Positions 17,759 through 19,195 of a DNA stretch of 19,195 nt are shown here, piece after piece; position 1 is the first letter of the stretch; each line of letters starts with the position of its first letter. Source of the DNA: Thiobacillus sp. GTDB lineage: Bacteria; Pseudomonadota; Gammaproteobacteria; Burkholderiales; Thiobacillaceae. The stretch covers positions 1 to 19,195 of the forward strand of contig JAIWOL010000095.1 in NCBI GenBank assembly GCA_020216925.1. The letters run 5' to 3'. The position numbers and the translations under genes were made by a program. The notes under the pieces are model-generated. The model worked only from the letters and a program-made list of their open reading frames with translations, had not been told where the DNA came from and searched no databases.

Positions 17759-19056
17759 CAGGCACGTCCCATCAATTCTTCAAAAGAGGTTGTCACGTCT
17801 TCCACTTGGGCCTGACCTGCGACCCATGCTACCACATTCTCTTCCAGGACCAGGGACTCGATTTCCTGCATCCGCTCCGGATTCTGGTAGTACCACTGAA
17901 CCACTTGCTCCGGTTCCTCGTAACTTAAGGCCTGCTCCTGGATCAGCGCGCGAATCTGCTCGGGCTGGGCCACGAGCTTGTTTGCCTGAACAATCTCCGC
18001 AAGGATCAGGCCCAGGCGCACGCGGCGCTCTGCCTGGCCTGTGAACATATCGGCTGACAGCTTCACACTCTGAACCCCCCGCGCCTGCATGTCGGCCTCG
18101 GTCATTTTCATCAGACGGTCGGTTTCCATCGCCACCAGGCTCTGCGGCAGAACCAGTGCGCTCTTCTGCAGCAGCAGCTCCATGACCTGCTCCTTGAGTT
18201 TGCCTTGGACTCGACGTTTTACTTCACGTTCCAGGTTGGTTTTCACCTCGGCCTTGAGTTTGTCCACGTCACCGTCCTCGATCCCCAGCGCCCGAGCGAA
18301 ATCGGCATCAATCGCCGGCAGCACCGGCATTTGCACGTCCTTGACCTGTACGTCGAAATGCGCGGTCTTGCCTGCCAGTTCCTTGGCGGCATAGTCAGCC
18401 GGGAAAGTCAGGTCGAAGCCCTTTGTCTCACCCGCCCTGAGCCCGACCAGCGCCTGCTCGAAATCCGTCAGCAAGCGACCTTCACCCACCACGGCAGCAA
18501 AGTCTTCGCCCTTGCCGCCATCAAATGCGGCGCCATCCACCGTGCCCTGGTAATCAAACTTGACCAGATCTCCTTCGGCAACCGGGCGGGTGACGGATTC
18601 GAACGTGCGCCGCTGTTTTTGCAGGACTTCGAGGGTTTTAGCCACATCGGCATCGCCCAAGCTCACGTTCGGCCGGGTGATCTTGCCATCCGCAAGGCTG
18701 TCGATCTTCACTTCGGGATAGACCTCGAAGCTTGCGCTGAAGGTCATTTCGGCCGTGGCGTTCTGTTCGGCCTTGGGTTCGAAACGCGGATACCCTGCAA
18801 TCTTGAGCTGATGCGCCTTGACGGCCTCGCCAAAGCGGCTTTGCAAGGTTTCACCCAGAACTTCCTGACGCACGCCGGCGCCATGCTGGCGTGCGACGGC
18901 AGAGAGCGGGGCCTTGCCCGGGCGGAAACCATCCATCTTGACGTTGCGTGCCAGACGCTTGAGGCGGTTCTGCACTTCGGTTTCCAGTTGGTCCATGGGC
19001 ACGCTGATATCCAGTCGGCGAACCAGTCCTTCGAGCACTTCAAGATTTGCTTGCAT
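17758..19056 (-). CDS. tig: Trigger factor, ribosome-associated chaperone
   Basis: Trigger factor binds at the ribosomal exit tunnel and shields nascent chains, with peptidyl-prolyl isomerase activity. The ATG at 19056 gives 432 aa, the size of the E. coli protein. The frame is open to 19140, but that extension runs into the tRNA-Leu gene and is not real. The ribosome-binding signature 'GFRPGKAP' is at 43-50. The FKBP-type isomerase domain spans about 155-242, with '[19 protein letters not shown]' at 162-180 and '[18 protein letters not shown]' at 205-222. The helical C-terminal substrate cradle follows. The Shine-Dalgarno sequence is weak (GGGA, nine bases before the ATG). It is the first protein gene of tig-clpP-clpX, 54 bases after tRNA-Leu, with no clear promoter or terminator between them. 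Confidence 0.96.
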   Translation of the reverse strand: MQANLEVLEGLVRRLDISVPMDQLETEVQNRLKRLARNVKMDGFRPGKAPLSAVARQHGAGVRQEVLGETLQSRFGEAVKAHQLKIAGYPRFEPKAEQNATAEMTFSASFEVYPEVKIDSLADGKITRPNVSLGDADVAKTLEVLQKQRRTFESVTRPVAEGDLVKFDYQGTVDGAAFDGGKGEDFAAVVGEGRLLTDFEQALVGLRAGETKGFDLTFPADYAAKELAGKTAHFDVQVKDVQMPVLPAIDADFARALGIEDGDVDKLKAEVKTNLEREVKRRVQGKLKEQVMELLLQKSALVLPQSLVAMETDRLMKMTEADMQARGVQSVKLSADMFTGQAERRVRLGLILAEIVQANKLVAQPEQIRALIQEQALSYEEPEQVVQWYYQNPERMQEIESLVLEENVVAWVAGQAQVEDVTTSFEELMGRA

Positions 19057-19108
19057 CACAATACGTCCCGGGTGAAATGAATTATGTGGTGGTGAACGGC
19101 ATGGAGCC

Positions 19109-19195
<87 letters not shown>

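Overview
The window looks like chromosomal DNA of a GC-rich betaproteobacterium. The basis is the gene order tRNA-Leu–tig–clpP–clpX–lon–hupB–tRNA-Val–tRNA-Asp–ppiD next to fabI and a dipeptide/oligopeptide-type ABC transporter, plus protein sequences that resemble betaproteobacterial versions. The order or genus cannot be fixed from sequence reading alone. No phage, insertion sequence, CRISPR array or integrase gene is visible.

Left part (1–3142, + strand). A complete tRNA-Arg(ACG) is followed by two intrinsic terminators that flank an 11-nt tandem repeat. Next comes an unrecognised XRE-like helix-turn-helix protein (278 aa), preceded by a long imperfect hairpin. A very small secreted-peptide ORF (48 aa, possibly frameshifted) sits behind a perfect Shine-Dalgarno sequence. 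prfC (peptide chain release factor 3) follows, with a -10-like box and a small inverted repeat upstream.

Middle (3177–9692, - strand). This is a tight four-gene operon for a peptide-type (YejABEF/Dpp-like) ABC importer: substrate-binding lipoprotein, permease, second permease with a long N-terminal extension, and a double-headed ATPase. All three junctions overlap (TGATG, GTGA, GTGA). The binding protein has both an N-terminal lipobox and a C-terminal membrane helix, which is unusual. The operon diverges from fabI (enoyl-ACP reductase, + strand, 9770–10552) across 77 bp. fabI and ppiD converge on a perfect 18-bp hairpin that should terminate both.

Right part (10619–19195, - strand). This is the classic protein-quality-control block. 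Trigger factor folds nascent chains, ClpP and ClpX form the ClpXP protease, Lon is the second ATP-dependent protease, HU is the nucleoid protein, and PpiD is a membrane-anchored periplasmic chaperone. tRNA-Val and tRNA-Asp lie between hupB and ppiD. Visible signals include a heat-shock (sigma-32)-like promoter before lon, a strong sigma-70 promoter before hupB, a sigma-70-like promoter before the tRNA pair, and clear terminators after lon and after the tRNA pair. tig and clpP overlap by one base, so chaperone and protease synthesis may be coupled. A complete tRNA-Leu(TAG) sits just upstream of tig and ends exactly at the window edge.

I see no plainly new multi-gene system. The points most worth a second look are the doubly anchored binding protein, the repeats behind tRNA-Arg, the hairpin in the leader of the HTH gene, and the small secreted ORF.
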